Assembly (NCBI GenBank): GCA_964035015.1
Contig: OZ035997.1
Coordinates: 80,504,489 to 80,568,488 of the forward strand
Source: Corallium rubrum
Taxonomy: Eukaryota > Cnidaria > Anthozoa > Scleralcyonacea > Coralliidae
Reading direction: 5' to 3'
DNA length: 64,000 bases
This document shows, one piece after another, positions 54,785-63,133 of this stretch (within the stretch, counting starts at the first letter, position 1; each line of letters begins with the position of its first letter). The translations under genes and the position numbers were made by a program. The notes beneath the pieces are model-generated. The model saw nothing but the letters and a program-made list of their open reading frames with translations. It was not told where the DNA came from and made no database searches.

Positions 54785-54994
54785 TCATGTAACTGTTTTT
54801 GAGAGTTATTTAATAAATTGTTTTTAAACTCTCTAATTGTTATTTTTTTTCTCACTGGGGGGTGATAGTGTGAAATCCATATATGTTGTTTACTTATGTA
54901 GTATACAGACGAGCGGTTCGCATGTGAAACTGTTACCTTTGTGCGCAAATCAAAACGTACACGGTATTGAATTTACAACATTTTTATTAAAACA
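54785..54994. terminator. Convergent 3' region
   Basis: The plus-strand cluster ends at 54784 and the minus-strand cluster ends at 54995. The 210 bp between are T- and A-rich (ATTTAATAAATTG near 54808), as expected for two polyadenylation regions facing each other. Confidence 0.4.
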
Positions 54995-55504
54995 TTATTT
55001 TTCAATCAGTTTTTTACAACATTGATTAACATTTGAGTACTTTGTTAACAATACTCTAAAATGACTTTTAACAAACTGAGACACTTTCGCATCATTTAAC
55101 GTAGTATCGTTAGTAAATAACTGCACGATTTTATTCATGCTGTGGCCTCGTGCTCTATGACTAAGGTAAAATATGCAATACAGTCCACACACATCTGACC
55201 AATCACTTTGCAGTTTACGAGTGTTAAATTCCCATTTGTGAGACTTTAAAAAATCTCCAAACGAATCCTTATAGTAATGTGGTGATTGTCCGTAACTGTC
55301 AAAAAATTCTCCTTTCTGTTCCGATGAAAAGTAAAAGGCCACCCAATGCGTTCCAGGTTCGCTGCTCGGATCTGTGTTTGCGACAAATCCGCACGGATAT
55401 TTGTCAATCATTCGAGATAATTTGTCAGAAGGAAACACGCCGCAAAACTTCTTGCTTGTTATAGGATCTTGTTGTAATGCATGCATTATCTGAGCAGTGT
55501 TCAT
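54995..55504 (-). CDS. Adenain-like cysteine protease
   Basis: 169 aa, intact. The triad of the C5/Ulp1 fold is visible: His in GTHWVAFYF, Glu/Asp in GEFFDSYGQ and Cys in SDVCGLYCIFYL, preceded by the oxyanion Gln region KLQSDWSDV. Length and motif order match Polinton proteases that cut capsid precursors. The ATG abuts the stop of the capsid gene (TAAATG), indicating a tight cluster. Confidence 0.88.
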   Translation of the reverse strand: MNTAQIMHALQQDPITSKKFCGVFPSDKLSRMIDKYPCGFVANTDPSSEPGTHWVAFYFSSEQKGEFFDSYGQSPHYYKDSFGDFLKSHKWEFNTRKLQSDWSDVCGLYCIFYLSHRARGHSMNKIVQLFTNDTTLNDAKVSQFVKSHFRVLLTKYSNVNQCCKKLIEK

Positions 55505-56833
55505 TTAGCCAGAGTAATCGTAAATGACGTTCCTCTCAGAGTCGATCTGAATCAGATTTTCAAATTCTCCGTAACAGATGAGACTCACAGCTGCTGTAGG
55601 TGCGGTAGAGAACTTGATGTCAACTGCCAAATTTCCCCTTTGAACGGCATTAAAATGGGATGATGCCCCGCACATATCGGCGGTCAAATCGAAAGCATAG
55701 ATGGCGTACCCTTTTGGGAATTCCTCTCGCGATATATCGTTGCCGGCGTTGAGATACATTTTTCCTGTGCCTGAAAACAATGTGCTAAATGCTTCAACAA
55801 ATCTAGGGCTCACACCACAGGAAAGCTGTATCGGCTTAAACGGCATATCTTCTCCATTTACGGTTATTCCAATAGACGTCACGGTGAAATGCTTAAAGTT
55901 GTACGGATTCTTGGTGTATACCCCATTAAACGCCATACTATCGACAAAACCAAAGACAAACGATTTCGGTACAAGGCCATTAAAGAGGTTATCTTTTCTC
56001 AAAGAAGGATTTCCTGTTGGAACAATGAAACTCTTGCACTCAACGCGACGAATAGGGTAGATCGCTGGTCCTTTTTTCAATGCAATTTCATGAGCCATGG
56101 AAATGCTCGGACTCACTTTCACTTTGCGTATCTTGAGATAAGCATCGACCAGTTTCACTTTGTAATCGGGATTGGCCTCTGCGGACATCAGACAAAACGC
56201 ATCGCTACTTCGATTCAGAATAATTTTCAGGTCGACAAAGCTCAATAGGAGACGATCGGTCATAAATACATCGCTGAATATAGGGCCAGCCATTTCGACA
56301 ATTCCACCTAGTTTGTTAAACGCATATCTCGAATTAAGACCTGCGTTGGCGTTGCCACCTGCTAGGGTAGGATCAGAAACGTCCATTTTTCCTGCGGTAT
56401 CTTTGTAATACATGGCTGCGGTGAGTTGAGATTTCTTTGTCGCCGGACCATAGTTTAGGAGGGTTTCCAGATATGCTCGGTATGCGTAGGTTCCAGTAGC
56501 CTGCGTAACTTGCTTTTCTTTCAGAAAGACGTCGACTTGTTTGAACAGACTGTGTAGGAAATTGTTCACTATTCCAACCTTTTCGTCTGCGCCAAGATTT
56601 GTACCATCACCTTTTGTCACTTTTGCTCTCACCACAAGAATCGTTTTAGATAAATCAACATAATCTTCTGTGACCGGAGACAGAAACGTGATTGGACCAC
56701 CATCTGATACACTGGAAACAGGTTGATGATCGATCCAATGTCCTTTTTCTAAACTGATCTGTGTTGGAGGCAAAGAAAAGAGATCAAGTTCACTTTTTGT
56801 GCATTCTTGTGATTTCGAATGTACGAAATTCAT
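55505..56833 (-). CDS. Major capsid protein (double jelly-roll)
   Basis: 442 aa, intact. The N-terminus reads SELDLFSLPPTQISLEKGHW and SDGGPITFLSP, the typical start of animal Polinton capsids (annotated in databases as F54H12.2-like). YVDLSKTILVVRAKV, NNFLHSLFKQVDVFLKE and later GKMYLNAGND follow, with strand-rich sequence throughout. It assembles as the hexon-like shell. It starts 2 bp after the stop of the penton-like gene, so the cluster may be co-transcribed or read from separate promoters. Confidence 0.88.
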   Translation of the reverse strand: MNFVHSKSQECTKSELDLFSLPPTQISLEKGHWIDHQPVSSVSDGGPITFLSPVTEDYVDLSKTILVVRAKVTKGDGTNLGADEKVGIVNNFLHSLFKQVDVFLKEKQVTQATGTYAYRAYLETLLNYGPATKKSQLTAAMYYKDTAGKMDVSDPTLAGGNANAGLNSRYAFNKLGGIVEMAGPIFSDVFMTDRLLLSFVDLKIILNRSSDAFCLMSAEANPDYKVKLVDAYLKIRKVKVSPSISMAHEIALKKGPAIYPIRRVECKSFIVPTGNPSLRKDNLFNGLVPKSFVFGFVDSMAFNGVYTKNPYNFKHFTVTSIGITVNGEDMPFKPIQLSCGVSPRFVEAFSTLFSGTGKMYLNAGNDISREEFPKGYAIYAFDLTADMCGASSHFNAVQRGNLAVDIKFSTAPTAAVSLICYGEFENLIQIDSERNVIYDYSG

Positions 56834-56835
56834 GT

Positions 56836-58068
56836 TTATCCGAATATGTCAAGAGCTGTTCTCCGCTTCTTGGTTTGATTGCGTCTGGTAGCAGACGTCG
56901 ATGCTTTTCTCTTTTTAACTGTTTTACGCTTTTTGGTCTGTCTGCCTCTGACCGTGGACGCCTTTTGCCTTTTACGTTTTCCGCTTCCTGTTTGAGCATA
57001 AGTTTGAAGTCGATTAACGGCTTTATTCTTTGCAACGTTAGCAGCTTCTTTTCCTCGGCTTTTCACTGATTCTTTCAGATTTCGTCCAGAAGCAATATCT
57101 CCTAACACATTAGCTCCAGCATTCAAAGCAATTTTTCCAAGAGTTTTTGCACCACTTTTTACCATCGGCATCATTGCTCTCGCAACATTACGAAACAGCC
57201 CACCAAGTCCATATCCCATCTGACCATAACCCATTTGCCACGGGCTGCCTCTGAAAACAGGCATTCCACGACCTTGTTGTTGTTCAAGGTAATAGGATAC
57301 GTATGGATTATTCATTTTCACGTAAAATAACTCTGCTGTTTGAAGTACACTGCCGCTGTCACCACGTTCAAATGGCACTGCAGCGCCTGTATCGCTTCTT
57401 AAAAGGATTTCCACATCTTCGAATGATTTTGTTTGGACAGGCACATACTGTATGTTTGTGAATGTTTTAGTAATGATGTCACCCGACTTTCCCTCAACAG
57501 GAACGATTCGGAGTAAAGGGGCGTTCGTATCTCCAACGACTTGTGGCTGTACTATATTACAATAAACGTAAATTGCCGCGACACTAGGCAATTCTGCCAC
57601 GTAAGGACTTTCGGTCGTTGTTTTAAGATTTGTGTTGTTTTCTCCAAACCCCAACATAATTGCTACTCCTTTCCTAAAGGCGAACGTATGTTTCTTTTTT
57701 AAAGTCACTAAGATTTTTCCAGTTATAACATTAAACGATAAGTTGATGTTATCATTAACCTTTTTTGTCGTCAGCTCTTTATTGATGGCCTTGATAAAAT
57801 CTTGCACTGTCGGGTAGTAACCGTAATCTATATCTATGGATGAGTACATAGAACTCTCATCACTATAGTAAAGGCGAGTGTCGGTAATACCCTTTGCTAA
57901 AGTATACCACGTGATAGGGTATGAAATGGAGTACAAACCCACTTCCCAATCGCCATGCAGATTAATGGCTTGTGGTAATTTTACACGATAATTTCCTGTT
58001 TTGTTATCGGGAAAAGTAGAGAGCGATGCATTGCTAGGAAGCGTGAGATAAAAATGTGTTCCACTCAT
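56836..58068 (-). CDS. Penton-like minor capsid protein with basic tail
   Basis: The ATG at 58068 (MSGTHFYLTLPSN) gives 410 aa; the longer frame upstream lacks a better ATG. The first about 270 residues are strand-rich and begin with NASLSTFPDNKTGNYRVKLP and WEVGLYSISYP, the pattern of Polinton penton proteins. A Gly/Met-rich linker (QMGYGQMGYG) follows, then about 80 residues of Arg/Lys-rich sequence with GSGKRKRQK and TKKRKTVKKRK. The tail could bind DNA or serve as a nuclear import signal. The frame is intact. Confidence 0.82.
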   Translation of the reverse strand: MSGTHFYLTLPSNASLSTFPDNKTGNYRVKLPQAINLHGDWEVGLYSISYPITWYTLAKGITDTRLYYSDESSMYSSIDIDYGYYPTVQDFIKAINKELTTKKVNDNINLSFNVITGKILVTLKKKHTFAFRKGVAIMLGFGENNTNLKTTTESPYVAELPSVAAIYVYCNIVQPQVVGDTNAPLLRIVPVEGKSGDIITKTFTNIQYVPVQTKSFEDVEILLRSDTGAAVPFERGDSGSVLQTAELFYVKMNNPYVSYYLEQQQGRGMPVFRGSPWQMGYGQMGYGLGGLFRNVARAMMPMVKSGAKTLGKIALNAGANVLGDIASGRNLKESVKSRGKEAANVAKNKAVNRLQTYAQTGSGKRKRQKASTVRGRQTKKRKTVKKRKASTSATRRNQTKKRRTALDIFG

Positions 58069-58115
58069 GGTCAGTACTAGAGTACGAATAAAAGACACGC
58101 GACACAGATGTTGGT

Positions 58116-59189
58116 TTAAATCTTATTTATTTCAGAAGCAGGTACCCACGAATTAAACTTGTTTGGGTACCCTAACCATTTTACAAGATATTGTACATTG
58201 TTACCTCTTCCACGTTTCTTCAGAATTTTTTCAACTTCGTAGACACCGTCCTGTTTAATGACTTTTTGCAATTCTTTATCGTAAAATGTTCCTTTCAGTT
58301 CCTCATCATCATAATCTTTGAGTTTATACACAGGAGGATCGCGTGGCACTTGTTTGCTTACAGTGAATATTTCTTTTGAGAAATTTGGTAAATAACCCTT
58401 TTCAAATTTCCGTTTGATTTTACTAATTCTTACTTGATCACCAATTTTAAATTTATACTTTACATTTTTCACATCTTTATGATCGTCGTACAAAATGTGC
58501 CATACTTTCTTTTCGTTTTCGACAGTAACATTTGCTGGCTTTGTTTTAATACTACGATGAACACTATGATTGTAAGAATACACTAAATCAGGCAGCATGT
58601 CAATGTATCGCATGGTTTTCTTGGATGTAAAGTATCGCCACATCTTTGTTTTCAACGTACGAATCAACCGTTCTACGATCGAGGCTTTCGTTTCGTTATA
58701 CGTGTTGTACAACTCTATGTCCTCCTCCTTCATCAATGCTTGAAAGTGTCTGTTGAAAAACTCAGTTCCTTGATCCGTCATAATTTTTTCAGGCTTGCGT
58801 CCAGAAGACAAAATGACTTTGAAAGCGTCAACCAGTGAAAGTCCCGTTTTATTTTTCAAAGGAACTACCCATGCATACTCTGAAAAGACATCAATGCAAA
58901 CAAGCAGATAGCGATAACCATCGTTAAACTTCTGCATGGATTGCATGTCTGCTAAATCCATTTGCCATTGTTGGTTGATACCGCCCACGATCACAAGGTT
59001 TCTTTTGAAATTCCGACGAGCAGGTTTATGTAAAGTGTACGTATCTTGTGACATCAACCATTCTTTAATTTGTTGACGACTCACTTTAAATTTTCCCTCC
59101 TTTTTTCCGTCGTCGTACAAACGATTCACTCCACCAAATCCCCCCGACCGTTTTGGATTGTAATAAACGCTAGACAAGTAATCGTCCAT
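58116..59189 (-). CDS. Polinton integrase with C-terminal chromodomain
   Basis: The ATG at 59189 (MDDYLSSVYYNP) gives 357 aa. The rve core carries WQMDLADM (first Asp), KIMTDQGTEF (second Asp) and, 35 residues on, SIVERLIRTLK (Glu). Conserved YNHSVHRSIKTKPA follows. The last 55 residues form a chromodomain (YEVEKILKKRG, QYLVKWLGYPNKFNSWVPA) with the aromatic cage residues Tyr, Trp and Trp. The enzyme inserts the linear genome into the host, and the chromodomain may guide it to modified histones. The frame is intact. Confidence 0.92.
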   Translation of the reverse strand: MDDYLSSVYYNPKRSGGFGGVNRLYDDGKKEGKFKVSRQQIKEWLMSQDTYTLHKPARRNFKRNLVIVGGINQQWQMDLADMQSMQKFNDGYRYLLVCIDVFSEYAWVVPLKNKTGLSLVDAFKVILSSGRKPEKIMTDQGTEFFNRHFQALMKEEDIELYNTYNETKASIVERLIRTLKTKMWRYFTSKKTMRYIDMLPDLVYSYNHSVHRSIKTKPANVTVENEKKVWHILYDDHKDVKNVKYKFKIGDQVRISKIKRKFEKGYLPNFSKEIFTVSKQVPRDPPVYKLKDYDDEELKGTFYDKELQKVIKQDGVYEVEKILKKRGRGNNVQYLVKWLGYPNKFNSWVPASEINKI

Positions 59190-59245
59190 GTTTACGCATT
59201 GCTGTCTCACATATAATGAAAGAATATCTCGAATCATAAATTGTT

Positions 59246-59485
59246 TTATTCTTGGATGTTTTGAATACTGTTTCTTTCATTTTCAGTGCTGTTAATGTGT
59301 TCCTCATTCGGCAAAGCATCGCTTTCAACAGGTTTATAGTTTTTGATGGTTTTACTAGTGTACCCCATCTGTAAATGTCCCTCGAGATTAAGATCATTGC
59401 GACCAACACTTATACCTACTCTAAACATTTTCTGTTTATTACGATTTTTATTGATCTTTGGATTTTTGCTGGCAGAGTGACCCAT
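59246..59485 (-). CDS. Small putative N-myristoylated protein
   Basis: 79 aa from the ATG at 59485. It starts MGHSASKNPK, which fits the myristoylation rule (Gly2, Ser6, Lys7), followed by a basic patch (NKNRNKQK) that would strengthen membrane binding. The rest is polar without a domain. It lies 56 bp upstream of the integrase in the same orientation. A minus-strand TATAAAA lies at 59552-59558, 73 bp from the ATG, as in other genes of this element. I do not recognise a family. Confidence 0.45.
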   Translation of the reverse strand: MGHSASKNPKINKNRNKQKMFRVGISVGRNDLNLEGHLQMGYTSKTIKNYKPVESDALPNEEHINSTENERNSIQNIQE

Positions 59486-59551
59486 GGCTATGAACAATGT
59501 TCACACTATGCCATGTATTTCATTATGACAGTACTAACTGCTGTTGATGAA

Positions 59552-59634
59552 TTTTATAAACATCAAACGAATATTATAAAATTTCGAACAAGTGCCATTT
59601 CGGGCCTTTCCGGGCCTAATCGAGTCGTATAAAA
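59552..59634. promoter_or_regulatory. Divergent TATA boxes
   Basis: A minus-strand TATAAAA at 59552-59558 faces the small myristoylation-motif gene and a plus-strand TATAAAA at 59628-59634 faces the gene at 59696. They are 73 and 68 bp from the respective ATG codons. Confidence 0.55.
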
Positions 59635-59695
59635 CATCTCGAACTTAAGAGAACTGTCAAACATTCTCTGATACTCGTCAAGTAAAGAGCTAGTC

Positions 59696-60097
59696 ATGGC
59701 AGAACCACCGGACATTGATAATCTGGAATTAGTTTTGCATCATCGTCAGAAACGTATCGAAAGGGAAATTTTAAAAAGTTACGCTGAAGAGATAGCATCC
59801 ATCATATCACGCCTTGTTGTTGAAAACTGTAACGGTTGCATTAACGAGCATTTGTCTCAAAGACAACATGACTGTCTCATGATGGAAAGGGATGAACAGT
59901 TATGTTTGTACTATGACCATGCTTTGGAAAAAATTTCAGAAGCAAATGTTATGGAGGCTTTTCCCAAAAGTTTGAACAATATTACCCCTAAAGTGAACGG
60001 TCTTGAAATGCTCAAGTATACATGTGATGATTGGAGAACGGTTTTTTGTACCGATCAGAGACGGTTGTTAAAAGAAGAGACCTTTAAGCTGTTGTAA
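59696..60097 (+). CDS. Conserved Polinton accessory protein with Cys/His motif
   Basis: 133 aa, intact. The core reads VENCNGCINEHLSQRQHDCLM, a C-x2-C-x3-H-x-S-Q-x2-H-x-C pattern that would bind zinc. Helical regions surround it. I have the impression that this motif recurs in animal Polinton accessory proteins, but its role is unknown. It is the first of three short plus-strand genes between the virion cluster and the polymerase. Confidence 0.6.
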   Translation: MAEPPDIDNLELVLHHRQKRIEREILKSYAEEIASIISRLVVENCNGCINEHLSQRQHDCLMMERDEQLCLYYDHALEKISEANVMEAFPKSLNNITPKVNGLEMLKYTCDDWRTVFCTDQRRLLKEETFKLL

Positions 60098-60108
60098 AAT
60101 GGGAATGT

Positions 60109-60115
60109 TATAAAA
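60109..60115 (+). promoter_or_regulatory. TATA box of the gene at 60185
   Basis: TATAAAAA, 76 bp upstream of the ATG. Confidence 0.5.
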
Positions 60116-60184
60116 AACTGTACTATCTCTGATTTTGATCACAATCGTTCGACAGCGTCAGTAGTGGGAGTTTAAGAGCACAAT

Positions 60185-60448
60185 ATGACTATCGGCATAC
60201 TCTTTATGGCTAAGAATCGACTTGTGCTTCGTGTCAATATGTGTGCTTCTAATTTTGAGAATAAAATCTTAAATGAGTTGACAGAGGAAGAAATAGAGAA
60301 ATGGGTTCCCGTCTTTGATGATGATAAAACGTTTACCAATCAGGAATTCATCGAAAAGATTTGGTACACGTGCGTTAGTCATGGATATATTTCTACAGAT
60401 TACGATGTAATGGGAAAGTTTCTGGACAAGATGAAAGTTATTCTATAA
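60185..60448 (+). CDS. Small hypothetical Polinton protein
   Basis: 87 aa, or 79 aa from the internal ATG at 60209. It contains ELTEEEIEKWVPVFDDD and DYDVMGKFLDKM, helical and acidic. No family was recognised. A TATA box at 60109 supports expression. Confidence 0.45.
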   Translation: MTIGILFMAKNRLVLRVNMCASNFENKILNELTEEEIEKWVPVFDDDKTFTNQEFIEKIWYTCVSHGYISTDYDVMGKFLDKMKVIL

Positions 60449-60456
60449 GCAATATG

Positions 60457-60462
60457 TATAAA
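60457..60462 (+). promoter_or_regulatory. TATA box of the gene at 60528
   Basis: TATAAA, 71 bp upstream of the ATG at 60528. Confidence 0.45.
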
Positions 60463-60527
60463 CGTGAAAGCGCATGCGTACAAATGTAATTTTTGATCAG
60501 ATCAGACAAACATTTGATAGAAGCAAC

Positions 60528-60859
60528 ATGTCTTGGAGAAACATCGTAACCCAATGGCTTTCGGACAAAACCATAACGCAAGAGGGAGACTTTTGATACA
60601 GAAGAATATGATACCGGCAACGCTTATCGATAACTTAACGCTACATTCAATCATGTTAACACAAATCATATTAGAAACATTAAATGGTATAACGGTACCC
60701 GCAGCCCCCCAGGATGGGAAATACTTTGTTTATCATATGAACGCCAAAGAAATGATGATGGGGGACCTATGCGGAAAGAATGCACAGCAGATCAAGTCGT
60801 TGGAAGAAAAGACAGGGGTAAATCTGGATCATTACCACAAATTAAAGCTCGCAAATTAA
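60528..60859 (+). pseudogene. Small hypothetical Polinton protein, probably frameshifted
   Basis: The ATG at 60528 (MSWRNIVTQWLSDKTITQEG) sits at the usual distance from a TATA box but the frame stops after 22 codons. The overlapping frame, with an ATG at 60554, continues from the same point (RLLIQKNMIPATL) to 60859. The simplest reading is one gene of about 110 aa with a 1-base shift near 60590. The second part has a helical, hydrophobic stretch (LHSIMLTQIILETL). No family was recognised. Confidence 0.4.
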
Positions 60860-61021
60860 CGAACATTTCAAACGTTTTATTTCAACTGTAATTTAAACAT
60901 GAATAACTGTTCAACAAATATAACTGTTCTTTGTATTTCAACAAATATAACTGTTCTTTGTATTTCAACAAATATAACTGTTCTTTAAAACTTTTAACTG
61001 TATTTAAAATCCATAAGGTAA
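60860..61021. repeat. Three short direct repeats at the 3' end of the polymerase gene
   Basis: The phrase TTTCAACAAATATAACTGTTC occurs three times (about 60910-61000), with a spacing of about 30 bp, between convergent genes. Confidence 0.75.
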
Positions 61022-61690
61022 TGTTTTGCATTCATCAACAATGACTCGTTTGTTGTAAACAATACGATAGTCCTTTTTCATGCGCTTGGTTTCGATGTTT
61101 TTTTGTCTTTGTGTTTCTCGTTATGTTGAATGGGATATCCACTGACACATGTCCCTTGACATTACATTTTGCGTGAAGGTACACCAATGCACGTATAACA
61201 TCAAAGTTCACGTTTTGCCTCGCGGTGCAATTTAGTGTGATACCTCGTATCTTCGTTTCCACCTTGTTCGTGTTGGTGCGATAGCAATAATTCTTCGGTC
61301 TGCCAGAGATAAATGTAGTGATGTGATCCCCTTTCAATTCATCCGTTAATTCGCCGAGATACGGGCCTATCGGAGGTTCTGGTTCCCCCGGTTTGCTGAC
61401 GAATATGACCGAATCGGTATCGTAGTAGAGGACTCTTTCTTGTAGTTGATCCAACACATCGTAGAGTTTGAGACGCGCATAGGCTGTGGCGAAAGCAGCG
61501 ATGACCACGTTGGTTTTGGCGTTGGGCTCGATGAAATCCTCGTTGCTCTCATAATGGATCTCGATCACTTCATCACTCACCAGGTTGGCGTTGAGCACGT
61601 TGATCCCGTCCGAAGTCAAATAGTCAAAGTATACTTGCGGATCCTTAATCAACTCCACTTTGGTCATGTTGGCTCATTGAGCGAATTTGC
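61022..61690 (-). pseudogene. pPolB, last exon (palm motif C and C-terminus)
   Basis: It begins at an acceptor (CTTTTAG at 61691) in phase with the previous exon. It reads GKFAQ, a TGA at 61674-61676, then ANMTKVELI. After LYDVLDQLQERVLYYDTDSVIF (motif C, catalytic DTD) it continues GELTDELKGDHI and YCYRTNTNKVETKIRG. A shift in a run of seven A near 61097 moves to the frame with the natural end at about 61016. The TGA replaces a conserved Arg, a CpG-type change. Confidence 0.85.
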
Positions 61691-61766
61691 CTAAAAGATA
61701 TAAATATTAAGTGTTTAGATTAAAAAAAAATATTAGGCATTATGATGTTTACGTCATAATACTCAC
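61691..61766 (-). other. pPolB intron
   Basis: GTGAGT...TTTTAG, 76 bp. The Gly codon between WG and KF is split by it and the phase is kept. Confidence 0.8.
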
Positions 61767-62335
61767 CCCAAAATGAGTTCAGCATCAACTTTGCCAATGC
61801 ACGCAAACCAGGATTGTGTTCGATCTTGCTTCGATCTAATTGTATCCCCTCAACCTCTAGGTACTCATCGACATATTGCTGCTTTTGTTCCTCCGTTGTA
61901 CAGTTCTTCGGGTAACCACTCGCCTCCTGCTTGATCTTAAGGAAGGTGTTCACCTAATCTTTGAACAGCTCGTCCGATTGTTGACGGAAATGCCATACTT
62001 CGTGTAGTTGTAGGATTCGATACCCCTTCTCCAACGCTTTTTCCAACTCTACGCTACACCACGTTCCTTGGATAGCTCTTTCGTTATCGGAATGGGTACA
62101 GGGGGTCTGGTTACACGTATCTGCGCAGGATTTTCACAGAGGGAACATCAGCTTACCCTGGGTACGGTATGGTAGGACCGGATGGAAGAGACCTCGAGGA
62201 GGAAGCACTGTGCATTTGATCAAACCAAAATAGGCGGAGATATCGTCAAAGTTTTCGGTGATGATACGAGGATGACCGACGACTGCCCGAGTCATTTTGT
62301 TGCACCAAGGATAGAGACTGGTAAAATCGACGTAT
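61767..62335 (-). pseudogene. pPolB, exon with motif A and thumb region, frameshift and stop
   Basis: It opens YVDFTSLYPWCNKMTRAVVGHP (motif A, Asp plus SLYP). It then reads TVLPPRGLFHPVLPYRTQGKLMFPLC and, after a shift near 62140, CTHSDNERAIQGTW and GYRILQLHEVWHF. A TAG at 61954-61956 interrupts before VNTFLKIKQEASGYP, which is followed by LAKLMLNSFWG (motif B). It lies between two introns that keep phase. Confidence 0.85.
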
Positions 62336-62415
62336 CTGTAAGAAATGACGTCAAAAATTAGATTTGCTCTGACGTCCCTAAACCTAGTATCATCTTGTTA
62401 CAAAAATCATCGTAC
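62336..62415 (-). other. pPolB intron
   Basis: GTACGA...CTTACAG, 80 bp. It joins GEKIR to YVDFTSLYP, which is the expected order in protein-primed B polymerases. Confidence 0.8.
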
Positions 62416-62534
62416 CTTATCTTTTCACCATCTTTGCACTTGTGGAAGAGTTTCGTAACGTTAGTTCGCCCGCCATAGAAAGAATCACGAGGTACCAAAG
62501 GATCCACCATATATGAGTAATATTTGTTCATATT
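62416..62534 (-). pseudogene. pPolB, short exon before motif A
   Basis: It reads VDPLVPRDSFYGGRTNVTKLFHKC and GEKIR. The FYGGRTN motif precedes motif A in Polinton polymerases. The start of the exon is unclear because foreign DNA lies upstream. Confidence 0.7.
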
Positions 62535-62544
62535 AATTCAGAAA

Positions 62545-62850
62545 AAGCTCAATTTCAATGTTTTAGAGCGGAGATAGTGACCTGATATACAACCACTAGG
62601 TGTTGTATATGTGATACAACCACGTGTGGTTTGTATCAGATATACAACCTCCTTCACGGTCATGATTTCTTTTGTGTTTTCTTCATGAATTATTAATGAG
62701 TGTTTTAAAGTTATATACCGTAGTTATTGTACATAATGAACTTTGTTTTATTTCATTCTTACTTGTATATATTAAATAGTGTGACGCCCCTCGTGGAAAT
62801 CAGCTAATGTTGACGAGGCTAGCGTGTTTAAATAAAGTTTTACCTACCCT
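62545..62850 (+). mobile_element. LINE 3' end and small hairpins within the polymerase gene
   Basis: The plus strand ends TTTAAATAAAGTTTTACCTACCCTACC, a polyadenylation-like signal and ACCTA-type tail of the kind ending CR1-like LINEs. Just upstream a stretch near 62580-62660 has nested inverted repeats (GTTGTATATCAG, TGTATATGTGATACAACC). It separates two pPolB coding pieces that are contiguous in intact relatives. Confidence 0.5.
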
Positions 62851-62852
62851 AC

Positions 62853-63046
62853 CTAATTGTCGAAGTACCGTTTCATATCTTCATCTTGTTCCAATTCTCG
62901 CTTAATGTCACATTCCCATACTTCGACCACATTGAAACCTTGGTCCTTAAGGTATTGAATCTTTTCCACGGTAGTTTGATGTAAGTCATGCATCGTCTTA
63001 CCACTCACGTTATTGACGGTATCGCGCGCATAGTATTTCAGGCATC
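62853..63046 (-). pseudogene. pPolB, exon between exonuclease and polymerase parts
   Basis: It begins at an acceptor with a long T tract (TTTTTTTCAG at 63047) and reads CLKYYARDTVNN, LHQTTVEKIQYLKDQGF and VVEVWECDIKRELEQ to a stop at 62853. The stop is at the edge of the LINE-derived stretch and may not be natural. Confidence 0.75.
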
Positions 63047-63133
63047 CTGAAAAAAACAAAACAAAAAAAAAACACAATAAATCTTAAAATCAAACATTGA
63101 AAGGGTGAGAAACTTTGAAACGTGACAACTTAC
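63047..63133 (-). other. pPolB intron
   Basis: GTAAGT...TTTTTTCAG, 87 bp, between CFWHG and CLKYYAR. Confidence 0.75.
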
